Positions 1-9,255 are shown, counted from the stretch's first letter. The stretch: DNA of 64,000 nucleotides from Solimonas sp040066175 (GCF_040066175.1 NZ_JBEAAM010000008.1:1-64000); one strand, 5' to 3'. Notes: generated from the letters alone by a model not told the origin. Made by a program: numbers and translations.

Positions 1-192
1 CAGTTGTTCCTTTCCATCAGCAAAGCCCAGCGTCCCGCCGCCTGACAGCCCCTCACTCAGATCCGCCCTTCAGGCTCATCTCTGGATTGGAAAGGACTGT
101 CCACCGACGGCGGTGTTCCTGGCCCGCGCGAGTGTTCCGCCGCCGCCGCGAGCGGGGCCACGGTGTGTCCGGCGCGGCTGTCTTGCCGGTGT

Positions 193-972
193 TCAGCGCA
201 GCTGCGCGGCGAGGCGGGCGAAGTCGCGGGCGTGCAGGGTCTCGGCGCGCGCGCGCGGATCGACGCCGGCGGCAGCGATCTGCGCGCTGTCGAGCAGGCC
301 CTTGAGCGTGTTGGCGAGCGTCTTGCGGCGCTGGCCGAAGGCGCGCGTGACGACACGGTCGAACGCGTCCAGGTCGCGGATCTCGAAGTCCGGCGCGCGC
401 GGCACCAGGCGCACGACGGCGGAATCGACCTTGGGCGCCGGACGGAAGGCGCCGGGGCCGACGTCGAACAGGTGGCTGACCGCGCAGCGCGCGGCCAGTG
501 CCACCGACAGGCGCCCGTAGGCTGGATCACCGGGACCGGCACACATGCGATCGACGACCTCTTTCTGCAGCATGAAGTGCATGTCGGCGATCGCGTCGGC
601 CTGTTCGAGCAGGTGGAACAGCAGCGGCGTGGAAATGTTGTAAGGCAGGTTGCCGGCAAGACGGATGTGCCCGCCGGCGGGTTGCAGCGCGCGGTAGTCG
701 AGGCGCAGCGCGTCGGCCTCGATCACCTTCAGGCCGGGACGACCGCCGCAGCGCTCGCGCAGCAGCGGAATCACGTCGCGGTCGATCTCGACCACGGTGA
801 GCCGGCCGGTGCGTTCGAGCAGCGGAACCGTCAGCGCTCCGAGGCCCGGACCGATCTCGACCAGCGTGTCGCCCGGCTGCGGGTCGATCGCGCGCAGGAT
901 GCGTTCGATGACGTAGGGATCGTGCAGGAAGTTCTGGCCGAAGCGGCGCTTGGCGGCGTGCGGCGCGGTCAT
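193..972 (-). CDS. rsmA: 16S rRNA (adenine1518/1519-N6)-dimethyltransferase RsmA (KsgA)
   Basis: Dimethylates two adjacent adenines in the 3'-terminal helix of 16S rRNA, using S-adenosylmethionine, late in 30S assembly. The 259-residue protein opens with FGQNFLHD, has the SAM-binding motif EIGPGLGALT (about residues 41-50) and the catalytic NLPYNIS motif, all diagnostic of the KsgA/Dim1 family; E. coli RsmA is 273 residues. The ATG at 972 overlaps the pdxA stop as ATGA, so the two are translationally coupled at the end of the lptD-surA-pdxA-rsmA operon, the same order as in E. coli. The usual next genes (apaG, apaH) are not visible in the 192 bases left before the window edge. Confidence 0.97.
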   Translation of the reverse strand: MTAPHAAKRRFGQNFLHDPYVIERILRAIDPQPGDTLVEIGPGLGALTVPLLERTGRLTVVEIDRDVIPLLRERCGGRPGLKVIEADALRLDYRALQPAGGHIRLAGNLPYNISTPLLFHLLEQADAIADMHFMLQKEVVDRMCAGPGDPAYGRLSVALAARCAVSHLFDVGPGAFRPAPKVDSAVVRLVPRAPDFEIRDLDAFDRVVTRAFGQRRKTLANTLKGLLDSAQIAAAGVDPRARAETLHARDFARLAAQLR

Positions 973-1967
973 GCCTGCGCCTTCGTGGTTGCCAGCTCCA
1001 GCGCGAGAGCGATTGCCGCTTGCAGGCTGCCGGCTTCGGCGCGTCCGCTGCCGGCGAGATCGAGCGCGGTGCCGTGATCGACCGAGGTGCGGATGATCGG
1101 CAGGCCCAGCGTGACGTTGACCGCCTGACCGAAGCCGGCGTACTTGAGCACCGGCAGGCCCTGATCGTGATACATCGCCAGTACTGCGTCGGTGCCCCTA
1201 AGATGGCGCGGCGTGAACAGCGTGTCGGCCGGCAAGGGGCCTTCGACGCGGTGTCCCGCGGCGCTCAGCTCGCGGATCACCGGCGCGATGATGTCGGCGT
1301 CTTCCCGGCCCAGATGGCCGGATTCGCCGGCATGCGGATTGAGCCCGCAGACCCGCACGCACGGCGTGTCGATGCCGAAGCTGCGGCGCAGATCGGTGAG
1401 CAGGACCTGCAGCACCTGCCGCAGCAGCGAGGGCGTGATCGCATCGGCGACCGCGCGCAGCGGCAGGTGGGTCGTCGCCAGCGCGACGCGCAATCCGCCG
1501 GCGACCAGCATCATCACCGGCTGCACGCCGCCGCAGCGCGCGGCCAGGTATTCCGTATGCCCGCTGAAGGCGATGCCGGCATCGTTGATCGTGCTCTTCT
1601 GCACCGGGCCGGTGACCAGCGCGTCGGCGGCGCCGTCCAGGCACAGCTGCGCGGCGCGGTCGAGCGTCTGCAGCACCGAGGTCGCGTTCGCCGGATCGGG
1701 CCGGCCCGGCTCGGCGCTGCGCGACAGCGCGACCGGCAGCACCGCCAGCTCGCCGGCGGCCTGCGCCACCGGCGCCGTCGCCAGGTCGGCGTCGCGCAGC
1801 TTGAGGCTCAGGCCGAGCGCGCGTGCACGTTCCCGCAGCAGCTGCGGGTCGCAGACGGCGATGCGCTGCGCCGCAGACGGCGCCTGCGCGACCGCGCAGA
1901 CGAGGTCAGGGCCGATGCCGGCCGGTTCGCCGGGGGTGATGAGGATGCGCGGGACCCGGGGTCTCAC
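969..1967 (-). CDS. pdxA: 4-hydroxythreonine-4-phosphate dehydrogenase PdxA
   Basis: NAD-dependent oxidation of 4-phosphohydroxy-L-threonine in the DXP-dependent route to pyridoxal phosphate. The protein (332 residues; E. coli 329) starts near ILITPGEPAGIGPDL and carries the metal-binding histidines in SGHTEYLA, NPHAGESGHLGRED and MYHDQGLPVLKY, and ends with the family signature TSVDHGTALDLAG. I place the start at a GTG (1967) because it overlaps the surA stop by four bases (GTGA) and puts the first beta strand six residues from the N-terminus; the open frame continues upstream only as the antisense-free shadow of surA. The stop overlaps the rsmA ATG. Confidence 0.95.
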   Translation of the reverse strand: MRPRVPRILITPGEPAGIGPDLVCAVAQAPSAAQRIAVCDPQLLRERARALGLSLKLRDADLATAPVAQAAGELAVLPVALSRSAEPGRPDPANATSVLQTLDRAAQLCLDGAADALVTGPVQKSTINDAGIAFSGHTEYLAARCGGVQPVMMLVAGGLRVALATTHLPLRAVADAITPSLLRQVLQVLLTDLRRSFGIDTPCVRVCGLNPHAGESGHLGREDADIIAPVIRELSAAGHRVEGPLPADTLFTPRHLRGTDAVLAMYHDQGLPVLKYAGFGQAVNVTLGLPIIRTSVDHGTALDLAGSGRAEAGSLQAAIALALELATTKAQA

Positions 1968-3289
1968 GATTTCTGTGCGGCGTCGGCATCCGTCTTGTTG
2001 CGGTACTCGACGTAGGCCTCGTTGCGCAGCCGGCGCAGCCAGATGTCGTACTCCTCGGCCGACTTGCGGTTGCCGATCGCGGCGCGGGCGCGGGCCCGAC
2101 GCGTCTCGTCGGTGGTGTCGCGCGTGCGGCGCTCGATTACGCCGGCGATGTGCCAGCCGAACTGGGTCCGGAACGGCGGCGACAGCTCGCCGGGCTGGAG
2201 CTGGTCGATGCGGATCTGGAACTCGGGCGCGAACACGCCCGGTGCCTGGAAGCCGAGATCGCCGCCGTTGTTCTTCGAGCCCGGATCGTCCGAGTATTCC
2301 TTCGCCAGCTTGGCGAAGTCCTCGCCCTTCTGCAGGCGGTCGTACAGGTCGCGCGCGAGCAGCCGCGCCTGGTCGTCGCTGCGCACCGCGTTGGTCTGCA
2401 GCAGGATGTGGCGCGCGTGGGTCTCGTTGACGGTCTTGCGCTCGGTGCCGCCACGCTGGCTGACGAGCTTGATGATGTGGAAGCCGCCCGAGGTCTCGAT
2501 CAGGTCGCTGATCTGGCCCGGTGCGAGCTTCGCGGCCGTCTGTGCGAACAGCTGCGGCAGGTCGCCGGCACGGCGCCAGTCGAGGTCGCCGCCCTGCAGG
2601 GCTTGCTGGCCGTCGGAGTGCGCGATCGCCACCTGGGCGAAATCCTCGCCGCCGCGCACGCGCTTGAGCAGGTCTTCGGCGCGCCGGCGCGCCGCATCGC
2701 GCGCTTCCGAGTTCGCGCCCTCCGGCACCGCGACCAGGATGTGCGACAGCCGGTACTCGGCATCGGCCTCCGCACCCTGGGCGGCCAGGAACATGTCCAC
2801 GTCCTGGTCGGTGACGCTGACGCGGCTGTCCACTTCGCGCGCGCGCAGGCGCTGGATGATGACCTCCTCGCGGATCTGCTCGCGCACCGCGAGGTAGTCC
2901 AGGCCGTCCTTGCGCACGGCGTCGGCGAACTCGGCGAGATTCATGCCGTTCTGGCGCGCGATGCTGGTCAGCACGTCGTTGAGGTCGCGGTCGTCCACAC
3001 GGATGCCGGCCGCCTGCGCGCGCTGCGTCTGCACGCGCATCAGGATCAGGCGCTCCATCACCTGGGCACGCAGCACGGCTTCGTCCGGCTGCGCGATGCC
3101 GCGCTCGCGGATCTGGCGACGGGCATCGTCCATCGCGCGGTCGAGATCGCTCTGCAGGATCACGCCGTCGTTGACGACGACCAGGATGCGGTCCAGGGGC
3201 TGACCGGCGTGGACGCCCGTCAGGGTGCCGGCGACAGCCAGCAGCGCGGCCGCGAGCGGACCGAGGATGGAGGAGAAGGGCAGCTTCAT
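1964..3289 (-). CDS. surA: Periplasmic chaperone / peptidyl-prolyl isomerase SurA
   Basis: Periplasmic chaperone that escorts unfolded outer-membrane beta-barrel proteins to the BAM complex. 441 residues (E. coli 428). Visible architecture: a signal peptide with cleavage expected after VHA (about residue 28), a SurA N-terminal chaperone domain starting LDRILVVVNDGVILQSDLD, a first parvulin domain (about 178-275, EYRLSHILVAVP ... GGFHIIKL) and a second (about 290-385, HARHILLQTN ... GWHIAGV). It sits immediately downstream of lptD, one of the substrates that depends on SurA most strongly in E. coli, and is coupled by a 4-nt overlap to pdxA. Confidence 0.97.
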   Translation of the reverse strand: MKLPFSSILGPLAAALLAVAGTLTGVHAGQPLDRILVVVNDGVILQSDLDRAMDDARRQIRERGIAQPDEAVLRAQVMERLILMRVQTQRAQAAGIRVDDRDLNDVLTSIARQNGMNLAEFADAVRKDGLDYLAVREQIREEVIIQRLRAREVDSRVSVTDQDVDMFLAAQGAEADAEYRLSHILVAVPEGANSEARDAARRRAEDLLKRVRGGEDFAQVAIAHSDGQQALQGGDLDWRRAGDLPQLFAQTAAKLAPGQISDLIETSGGFHIIKLVSQRGGTERKTVNETHARHILLQTNAVRSDDQARLLARDLYDRLQKGEDFAKLAKEYSDDPGSKNNGGDLGFQAPGVFAPEFQIRIDQLQPGELSPPFRTQFGWHIAGVIERRTRDTTDETRRARARAAIGNRKSAEEYDIWLRRLRNEAYVEYRNKTDADAAQKS

Positions 3290-3355
3290 GAGGGCAGGAG
3301 GGCGTGCTGAAAGGTGGATTATCGCGTATTGGCCGGGCGCCGGCCGGGTCCGGGC

Positions 3356-5515
3356 CTATTCGACCATGCTGGCCGGGAACAGGTTCGTCATCGCCGTGCC
3401 GATGCGGGCGAGACCCTTGAGCTCCAGCTGCAGGTAGATGCCGGAATTGAAGCGCCCCTGGGTGTCGGCGACATAGCGCCGGTACGAGGTGCGCAGCGCC
3501 CAGCAGCAGGTCTCGTACTGGACGCTGGCCAGCGTGTCCAGCGAGCTCTGGTCGCGGATCGAGTAGCGCCAGCGCCCGATCAGGCTGAAGCCGGCGGCCA
3601 GCGGCGTCGAGACGATCAGATCGGTCTGTTCGAGCAGGTCCTGGCGGTAGCGATAGGCGAGCTCCGCCATGCGTCCGTCGCGGCTGTAACGCAGGCCAGT
3701 GCCGGTCCGCGTGAACTCGGCGTTCTCCGGCGACCACTGCGTGTCGAGCCGCAGGCTCCAGTTCTCGAACAGGTAGTAGTCGAGGCTGCCGATGAAGTCG
3801 GTGGCGCCGCGGTCCGGCGCCGGCTCGCCCGGCAGGCGCACGCGTGGCGCCTGGAAGCGGAACAGCTGGCCGATGCTGGCGCGTGCCCGCACGCTGCCGG
3901 AGTCCGCGTCGAGCTGGCGGCCGGTCAGCGCGACCGCGAACTGGTTGGCGTCGGAAATGCGGTCCTTGCCGGAAAAACGGTTGTGCGCGAACAGCTGCGT
4001 GAAGTCGAAGTCGGGTTCACCGCTGTCGAACACCGGCAGCGCGTCCTGGTTTTCATAAGGCACGTAGAGATAGTGCAGCTGCGGCTCCAGCGTCTGCGGC
4101 GCGCCGGATGCGGTGATGCGCTCGAAGCGCAGCCCGGACTCGGCGCTGAACGCGGGCAGGGCGCGGTCCAGGCGCGACGGCTGTGTCGCGCCGGTGTCGC
4201 TGAGCACGTAGCCGGTGTAGCGGAAGTCCAGTTGCGAGTTGGCGAACCAGGAGACGCGGTCTTTCTCCATGCGCAGGAAGGGATGCAGATCGATGCGCTG
4301 ACCCTGCACCGAACCGCTGCGCACGAAGTTGACGTACTCGGCGTCGGCCCCCAGCCGCGTGTCCCACACGTCGTTGCGCGTGATCGCGTCGAAGCGGATC
4401 TGCGGCATGCGCTGGTAGGGGTCCTCGACGGCGGCCAGATTGCTGGCGATCGTCTGATAGTCCTGGACGAGCATGCGCACGGTGTACTTCGCCGGCACCG
4501 CATAGATCAGGCGCGCGCTGCGTTCGAGATGCGTGATCGAGCTCAGGTCCACCGAGCCGCCCAGATCCTCGAAGTAGGCGCGGTCGCTGACTTCGGCGTA
4601 GCGGACGTCCAGTCCCAGGCGCGGGGACAGTACGCCGCGATGCTGGAAGCTCGTGTAGCTGCGCGGCTGCCCGGTCACCTGGTCGCTCGGCAGGTACTCG
4701 TAGCGCAGGTCGCCCTCGGCGCGCGGCAGCAAGTAGCGGCCGGCCGTGTCGAGCTGCCAGCCGCGCCGGGTCATGTAGCGCGGGGTGAGCGTCGCGTCGT
4801 AGTTGGGCGCCAGATTGAGGTAGAGCGGCACACGCACGTCGAATCCGGTCTTGTCCGATTCGCCGGCGGTGGGGAACAGCAGCCCGGTGCGGCGGCGGTC
4901 GTCGATCGGAAACTGGAACCAGGGTGCGTACAGGATCGGCACGCCGAAGAAACGCAGCCGCGCATTGCGCGCGGTGCCGAGTCCTTCGTCGTGGTCGAGT
5001 TCGATGGAGCCGGCTTCCAGGTACCAGGCGTCCGAGTCGGGCGCGCAGGTGGTGAAGCGCACGCCGTTCAGCTGCGCGCGGCCATCGCGGGCCAGGGCGA
5101 CGAGGTCGGAGCGCCCGCGCGCCGAGCGCTGCGGCAGGATGAACTCGTTGCCTTCGAAGCGGCCGGTTTCGTCGTCGAGATCGAAGTGCGCGGACTGCGA
5201 GCGGATCAGCAGGTCGCGGTTGCGGAAGGTCGATTCGGCCTGCACATCGACGGTCCGGGTCTGCTCGTCGAAGCTCAGCTGCTCGGCGCTGAACAGCTTG
5301 TCGCCGAAGCGCAGCCGCACCGCCCCCTTGAGCCGCGACAGGCCTTCGGCGCTGAGATCGACGTCGTCGGCGTCGAGGATCAGGCGCGGATCGCCGGCGT
5401 CGCCCAGTTCCGGCAGCGGCTCGGTGAGCTGGACGCAGGCCGCACCGGCCGCACCCGGCCGCAACACGCACGGAACGGCGGCCAACAGCCAGAGAAGGGA
5501 TCGGAAGGTGCGCAT
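3356..5515 (-). CDS. lptD: LPS-assembly protein LptD (outer-membrane translocon)
   Basis: Beta-barrel component of the LptDE complex that inserts lipopolysaccharide into the outer leaflet. 719 residues. A signal peptide (MRTFRSLLWLLAAVP...) precedes an LptA-like jellyroll domain (about residues 45-190; LILDADDVDLSAEG) and a long barrel. The disulfide pattern essential in E. coli (two N-terminal Cys, one adjacent Cys pair near the C-terminus) is conserved here as C27, C157 and C670-C671. I chose the ATG at 5515, which directly begins the signal peptide, over an upstream in-frame start at 5647 that would overlap the divergent amgK coding region. First gene of the lptD-surA-pdxA-rsmA operon; the 52-bp gap to amgK must hold both promoters. 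Confidence 0.96.
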   Translation of the reverse strand: MRTFRSLLWLLAAVPCVLRPGAAGAACVQLTEPLPELGDAGDPRLILDADDVDLSAEGLSRLKGAVRLRFGDKLFSAEQLSFDEQTRTVDVQAESTFRNRDLLIRSQSAHFDLDDETGRFEGNEFILPQRSARGRSDLVALARDGRAQLNGVRFTTCAPDSDAWYLEAGSIELDHDEGLGTARNARLRFFGVPILYAPWFQFPIDDRRRTGLLFPTAGESDKTGFDVRVPLYLNLAPNYDATLTPRYMTRRGWQLDTAGRYLLPRAEGDLRYEYLPSDQVTGQPRSYTSFQHRGVLSPRLGLDVRYAEVSDRAYFEDLGGSVDLSSITHLERSARLIYAVPAKYTVRMLVQDYQTIASNLAAVEDPYQRMPQIRFDAITRNDVWDTRLGADAEYVNFVRSGSVQGQRIDLHPFLRMEKDRVSWFANSQLDFRYTGYVLSDTGATQPSRLDRALPAFSAESGLRFERITASGAPQTLEPQLHYLYVPYENQDALPVFDSGEPDFDFTQLFAHNRFSGKDRISDANQFAVALTGRQLDADSGSVRARASIGQLFRFQAPRVRLPGEPAPDRGATDFIGSLDYYLFENWSLRLDTQWSPENAEFTRTGTGLRYSRDGRMAELAYRYRQDLLEQTDLIVSTPLAAGFSLIGRWRYSIRDQSSLDTLASVQYETCCWALRTSYRRYVADTQGRFNSGIYLQLELKGLARIGTAMTNLFPASMVE

Positions 5516-5567
5516 GAGCCGGGCATTGTACTGGGGTAAGCTGCGCGCCGATTCCACGATCCGCACC

Positions 5568-6572
5568 ATGTCCACCACCGCCACCGAACTCGATCCGCGC
5601 GCCAGGGCCGCGCGCGACTGGGCATCCGCGCAGCTGCGCGGCGACATCGCCGATTTCGCGCCGGCTTCCGCGGACGCGAGTTTCCGCCGTTACTTTCGCG
5701 TCACGGGCCACACCGGTGGCAGCTGGATCGTCATGGACGCCCCGCCGGAGCGCGAGAACGTCGTACCGTTCATCGCCGTCGCCCAGCTGTTGCACGAAGC
5801 CGGCCTGCACGCGCCGCGCGTGCTCGCCGAGGACCGTGAACGCGGGTACCTGCTCCTGACCGATCTCGGCCGGCAGACCTTCCTGCAGGTTCTCGACGAA
5901 GGCAATGCCGATCGGCTCATGCAGGACGCGATCACCGCGCTGCTGCGCTGGCAGCAGGCGAGCCGCCCCGGCGTGCTGCCGCCCTATGACGCCGACTTGC
6001 TGCAGCGCGAGCTGGATCTGTTCCCGGACTGGTACGTCGCGCGGCACCTGCGACGCGCGCTGACCCCGGCGCAGCGCGAGGCGCTGTCCGCGGTCAACCG
6101 CCGGCTGATCGCGTCGGCGCTGGCGCAGCCACGGGTGTACGTGCACCGCGACTACATGCCGCGCAACCTGATGGTGTCGGCACCCAACCCGGGCATCCTC
6201 GATTTCCAGGACGCGGTCGAAGGCCCGATCAGCTACGACCTGGTTTCGCTGCTGCGCGACGCCTTCCGGTCGTGGCCCGCCGCGCGGGTCGAGACCTGGA
6301 TGCGCAGCTATTGGATGCAGGCACGCCAGGCCGGCCTGCCGGTGGACGCGGACTTCGACGCGTTCCGACGCGCCTGTGACTGGATGGGGCTGCAGCGGCA
6401 TCTCAAGGTGATCGGCATCTTCGCGCGCATCCACTACCGCGACGGCAAGCCGCACTACCTCGCCGACGTGCCACGCTTCATCGGCTATGTGCGCCAGATC
6501 GCCGAGCGCTATGCCGAGCTGGCCGCGCTGCTGTGGCTGTTCGACGAGCTGGATCTGCAGGCCGGCCAATGA
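5568..6572 (+). CDS. amgK: N-acetylmuramate/N-acetylglucosamine kinase AmgK
   Basis: Aminoglycoside-phosphotransferase-fold sugar kinase that phosphorylates the anomeric OH of MurNAc, the first step of the cell-wall recycling bypass described in pseudomonads, which contributes to intrinsic fosfomycin tolerance. 334 residues with the APH catalytic motif YVHRDYMPRNLM (HxDxxxxN) and the following metal-binding ILDFQDAVEGP. The upstream open frame extends over lptD and is a shadow; the ATG at 5568 begins the conserved protein. Its stop overlaps the murU start (ATGA). The assignment rests on the pairing with murU and the divergent position next to lptD, the same arrangement known from Pseudomonas. 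Confidence 0.92.
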   Translation: MSTTATELDPRARAARDWASAQLRGDIADFAPASADASFRRYFRVTGHTGGSWIVMDAPPERENVVPFIAVAQLLHEAGLHAPRVLAEDRERGYLLLTDLGRQTFLQVLDEGNADRLMQDAITALLRWQQASRPGVLPPYDADLLQRELDLFPDWYVARHLRRALTPAQREALSAVNRRLIASALAQPRVYVHRDYMPRNLMVSAPNPGILDFQDAVEGPISYDLVSLLRDAFRSWPAARVETWMRSYWMQARQAGLPVDADFDAFRRACDWMGLQRHLKVIGIFARIHYRDGKPHYLADVPRFIGYVRQIAERYAELAALLWLFDELDLQAGQ

Positions 6573-7252
6573 GCGTCGCGGCCTTCATCCTCGCCGCCGG
6601 TCGCGGTGAGCGCATGCGGCCCCTGACCGATCACACGCCCAAGCCGCTGGTCGAGATCGGCGGCCGGCCGCTGATCGAGCATCACCTGCTGCGCCTGAAG
6701 GACGCGGGCGTCGCGCGGGTCGTGGTCAACCTCGGCTGGCTCGGCGCGCAGATCCGCGAGGCGCTCGGCGACGGTGCGCGCTACGGCCTGGCGATCGACT
6801 ATTCGGACGAGGGCTGGCCGGCGCTGGAGACCGGCGGCGGCATCCACCGCGCGCTGCCGCGGCTCGGGCCGGCGCCGTTCGTCGTCGTCAACGCCGACGT
6901 GTACTGCGACTACCCGATGGCGCGACTCGTCGAGCGTGCGCGGTGCCTCGCCGCAGCGGACCAAGCGCATCTGGTGCTCGTGGCCAATCCCGCGCATCAC
7001 CCGCAGGGCGATTTCGCCTGCGTCGCGGGCCGTGCCCGGAGCGCCGGGGAGCGCCTGACCTACAGCGGCCTGGCAGTGCTGCGACCGGAGCTGTTCGACG
7101 GCTGCGCGCCCGGCGCCTTTCCGCTGGCGCCGCTGCTGCGTCGCGCGATCGACGCCGGCCGCGTCGGCGCCGAACGCTACGCGGGACTGTGGTCGGATGT
7201 CGGCACGGCCGAGCGGCGCGCGGCATTGGAGGCGCAGTTGCGGTCGGCCTGA
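6569..7252 (+). CDS. murU: N-acetylmuramate alpha-1-phosphate uridylyltransferase MurU
   Basis: Converts MurNAc-1-phosphate plus UTP into UDP-MurNAc, the step after AmgK in peptidoglycan recycling. 227 residues with the nucleotidyltransferase signature LAAGRGERMRPLTDHTPKPL at the N-terminus, sugar-site segment TGGGIHRALP and metal-site VVNADVYCDY. The start at 6569 overlaps the amgK stop by four bases; an upstream ATG at 6533 lies inside amgK and is rejected. Convergent with ruvX, 45 bp away, without an obvious terminator between them. Confidence 0.92.
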   Translation: MSVAAFILAAGRGERMRPLTDHTPKPLVEIGGRPLIEHHLLRLKDAGVARVVVNLGWLGAQIREALGDGARYGLAIDYSDEGWPALETGGGIHRALPRLGPAPFVVVNADVYCDYPMARLVERARCLAAADQAHLVLVANPAHHPQGDFACVAGRARSAGERLTYSGLAVLRPELFDGCAPGAFPLAPLLRRAIDAGRVGAERYAGLWSDVGTAERRAALEAQLRSA

Positions 7253-7297
7253 CACCGCGGCGTCGCACGGGCGGCGAGCAACGGGCGTCCCCTGCGT

Positions 7298-7711
7298 TCA
7301 GACGTTCTGCTCCAGCCACTGCTGCAGGATCACCCGCGCCGCCTGCGCGTCACGATCGCCCTTGCGCACGCGCCGCGTCATCCGCCCGCTGGCGCGCGCA
7401 TCGCGCAGCAGGTCGTCCGCGGCGCGCGAGCTGTAGCGTTCGTCGGCGAGATGGACCGGGAGCCGGGTACGCGCGCCGAGCTGCGTGGCGAAGGCGCGCG
7501 CGGCCGCGGTGGTGCGCTGCTCGGAGCCGTCCTCGTGCAGCGGCAGGCCGACGATCAGCGCGCTGGGCCTCCACTCGGACACCAGCTTGTCCAGCGACGG
7601 CCAGTCGTTGCCAGCGACTGCAGCGAGCGCACGCGCGCTGCGCGTGAGGTCGTCGCCGACCGCGACGCCGATGCGCTTTTCACCGTAGTCGAAAGCCAGG
7701 AACAGCGGCAC
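7298..7711 (-). CDS. ruvX: Putative Holliday junction resolvase / pre-16S rRNA nuclease RuvX (YqgF)
   Basis: RNase H-fold nuclease of the YqgF family, implicated in maturation of the 5' end of 16S rRNA. 137 residues, the normal family size. The N-terminal beta-hairpin carries the first catalytic Asp in LAFDYGEKRIGVAVGD; the second acidic site is LADERYSSRAADDLL. It follows yqgE by 18 bp on the same strand, the order found in most gammaproteobacteria. Confidence 0.95.
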   Translation of the reverse strand: MPLFLAFDYGEKRIGVAVGDDLTRSARALAAVAGNDWPSLDKLVSEWRPSALIVGLPLHEDGSEQRTTAAARAFATQLGARTRLPVHLADERYSSRAADDLLRDARASGRMTRRVRKGDRDAQAARVILQQWLEQNV

Positions 7712-7729
7712 GCGTCGCCGTGCCGTCGA

Positions 7730-8293
7730 TCAGGCGTGTCCGGCGTTGCCGGCGAGCTGCGTGACATCGACGCCGAGCAGCTTCGTGGCCGCCTGCCAGC
7801 GCTGCTGGATCGGCGTGCGGAACAGGATCTGCTCGTCGAGCGGCGCGTTGAGCCAGGCGTTGTGCAGGATCTCGTTTTCGAGCTGACCCGCGCCCCAGCC
7901 GGCGTAGCCGAGTACGACGACGTAGTCGCTGGGGCCCTCGCCCTTGCCGATGGCGCGCAGGATGTCGCGCGAGGTGGTGATGTACAGACCCGCGCCCAGT
8001 GACATGCACGATTCCCAGCCGCCCGGATCGCGGTGGATCACGAAGCCGCGCTCGGGTTGCACCGGACCGCCCCAGTACACAAGGGCGTCACGATCGACCT
8101 GGTCGTGGTCCAGTTCCATCTGTTCCATCATCTCGGTCAGCTTGAGTTCGGTGGGGCGGTTGATGACCAGGCCGATCGCACCGTCGTCGCTGTGCTCGCA
8201 CAGCAGCGAGACCGTGTGGCTGAAGTTCTCGTCCTCGAGGCTGGGCATCGCGACGAGGAACTGATTCTTGAGGAAGGCGCCGGTTTCGCTCAT
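7730..8293 (-). CDS. yqgE: UPF0301 family protein YqgE (AlgH)
   Basis: Conserved protein of the YqgE/AlgH family; its biochemical role is not established (AlgH was named for an effect on alginate in Pseudomonas). 187 residues with the family hallmarks FLVAMPSLEDENF near the N-terminus, GLVINRPTEL, YWGGPVQPERGFV and GYAGWGAGQLENEI. Lies between the Gx transporter gene (30-bp gap) and ruvX. Confidence 0.95.
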   Translation of the reverse strand: MSETGAFLKNQFLVAMPSLEDENFSHTVSLLCEHSDDGAIGLVINRPTELKLTEMMEQMELDHDQVDRDALVYWGGPVQPERGFVIHRDPGGWESCMSLGAGLYITTSRDILRAIGKGEGPSDYVVVLGYAGWGAGQLENEILHNAWLNAPLDEQILFRTPIQQRWQAATKLLGVDVTQLAGNAGHA

Positions 8294-8323
8294 GACGCCA
8301 GTATCCGCCGCCGGACCCCGGAG

Positions 8324-8893
8324 TCAAGGCGCGCGCGCGGTGGGCGGCCGAACGGTATCGTCGGAAGGGACCGGGGGCAGGTGCCGCAGGATCGCCTGCG
8401 CGGCGCCGCCAGTCGCCAGACCGAACAGCAGTGCGGCGGTCAGCAGCGGCGGCAGCAGGCGCAGCAGGCCGGGATGCGGCACGAATACGCCGTAAGCCAC
8501 GGCGAACTGACCGGCCATGTGCGCCAGCGCGGACAGCACCGACAGTCCCAAGGGTGACAGGCGCAGGGCCGGGACCGTTCGACTCCAGGCCGTTCCGAGC
8601 GCCAATGCGGCCAGGCTTGCGCCGGCGCCGCACAGCGACAGCCAGAATCCCGGTGCGAGGAAGCTGCCGACCAACAGGCTGCCGACCAGCACGCGCAGCA
8701 GCGCGACCCACAAGGCCAGGCGCAGCGAGTACCGCACCAGCACGATCAGCGTGACGACGTTGGCCAGGCCCGGCTTCACGCCGGGGACCGGCGAGGGAAA
8801 TCCGGCCTCGATCACGTGGATGACGATCGCCAGCGCGGCGAAACCGGCGACCAGCCGGTCCTCGCGGTCTGCGGTCGGCGGCGCGGCGGCCAT
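8324..8893 (-). CDS. Gx transporter family membrane protein (Hpre_diP_synt_I fold)
   Basis: 189-residue integral membrane protein with five or six hydrophobic helices. The segment beginning PGVKPGLANVVTLIVLVRYSL is the signature of the family that is annotated as Gx transporter or heptaprenyl diphosphate synthase component I; its transport substrate is not established. The ATG (8893) overlaps the stop of the NusG-domain-II gene by three to four bases, and that gene in turn overlaps apbE, so the three are one translational unit. In other bacteria these three families recur together, which suggests a role in membrane or periplasmic flavin chemistry; that role is inference. Confidence 0.82.
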   Translation of the reverse strand: MAAAPPTADREDRLVAGFAALAIVIHVIEAGFPSPVPGVKPGLANVVTLIVLVRYSLRLALWVALLRVLVGSLLVGSFLAPGFWLSLCGAGASLAALALGTAWSRTVPALRLSPLGLSVLSALAHMAGQFAVAYGVFVPHPGLLRLLPPLLTAALLFGLATGGAAQAILRHLPPVPSDDTVRPPTARAP

Positions 8894-9255
8894 CAGAAGC
8901 TGACCGCATCGACGCCGCTGCCGGCATCGCCCGCGAGCGTGATGCTGACCCGGTTGGGCAGGCAGGCGGCTGCTTCGCCGCCGTGGCTGAGCCAGCCGCT
9001 GTGCACGCACACCTTGTTGCGGCAAGGACTCGCGGCGAAGCGCACCCGGCCGTTCTCGACCTTCAACTTGGACAGACCGAGTGCGCCATCGATCATCAGT
9101 TCGCGGTCGATGGCGAGCGGATAGCGGCCGACGACCTGCCCGGCGACGCGGACTTCGAAACGCGTCGCCGTGACCGGCGGCTTCCAGTGGCGCGCGTACG
9201 ACACGCCGACCAGCATCGCCGCGAGTCCAATCGCCAGGACGTCGCCGCGGGTCAC
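8893..9255 (-). CDS. NusG domain II-containing membrane-anchored protein
   Basis: 120 residues: an N-terminal transmembrane anchor (VLAIGLAAMLVGVSY) followed by a single extracytoplasmic NusG-domain-II beta domain. The C-terminal half has a cysteine motif typical of this family: SPCRNKVCVHSGWLSHGG followed by ACLPNRV (Cys78, Cys83, Cys98). I place the start at GTG 9255, which overlaps the apbE stop (GTGA); the larger open frame around it is antisense-derived and reads into gshB. Function unknown; genomic coupling to apbE points to a partner or acceptor in periplasmic flavin transfer, but no Thr/Ser flavinylation motif was recognised. Confidence 0.8.
   Translation of the reverse strand: MTRGDVLAIGLAAMLVGVSYARHWKPPVTATRFEVRVAGQVVGRYPLAIDRELMIDGALGLSKLKVENGRVRFAASPCRNKVCVHSGWLSHGGEAAACLPNRVSITLAGDAGSGVDAVSF

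Noticed and set aside
1..192. Possible apaG downstream of rsmA
   Set aside because: No ApaG-like reading frame is visible in the 192 bases available; nothing was annotated there.
3314..5539. A 741-codon plus-strand open frame over lptD
   Set aside because: Antisense to lptD, which has signal peptide, conserved cysteines and synteny.
5516..5647. Longer LptD start at ATG 5647
   Set aside because: It would run into the amgK coding region on the other strand and bury the signal peptide 44 residues in.
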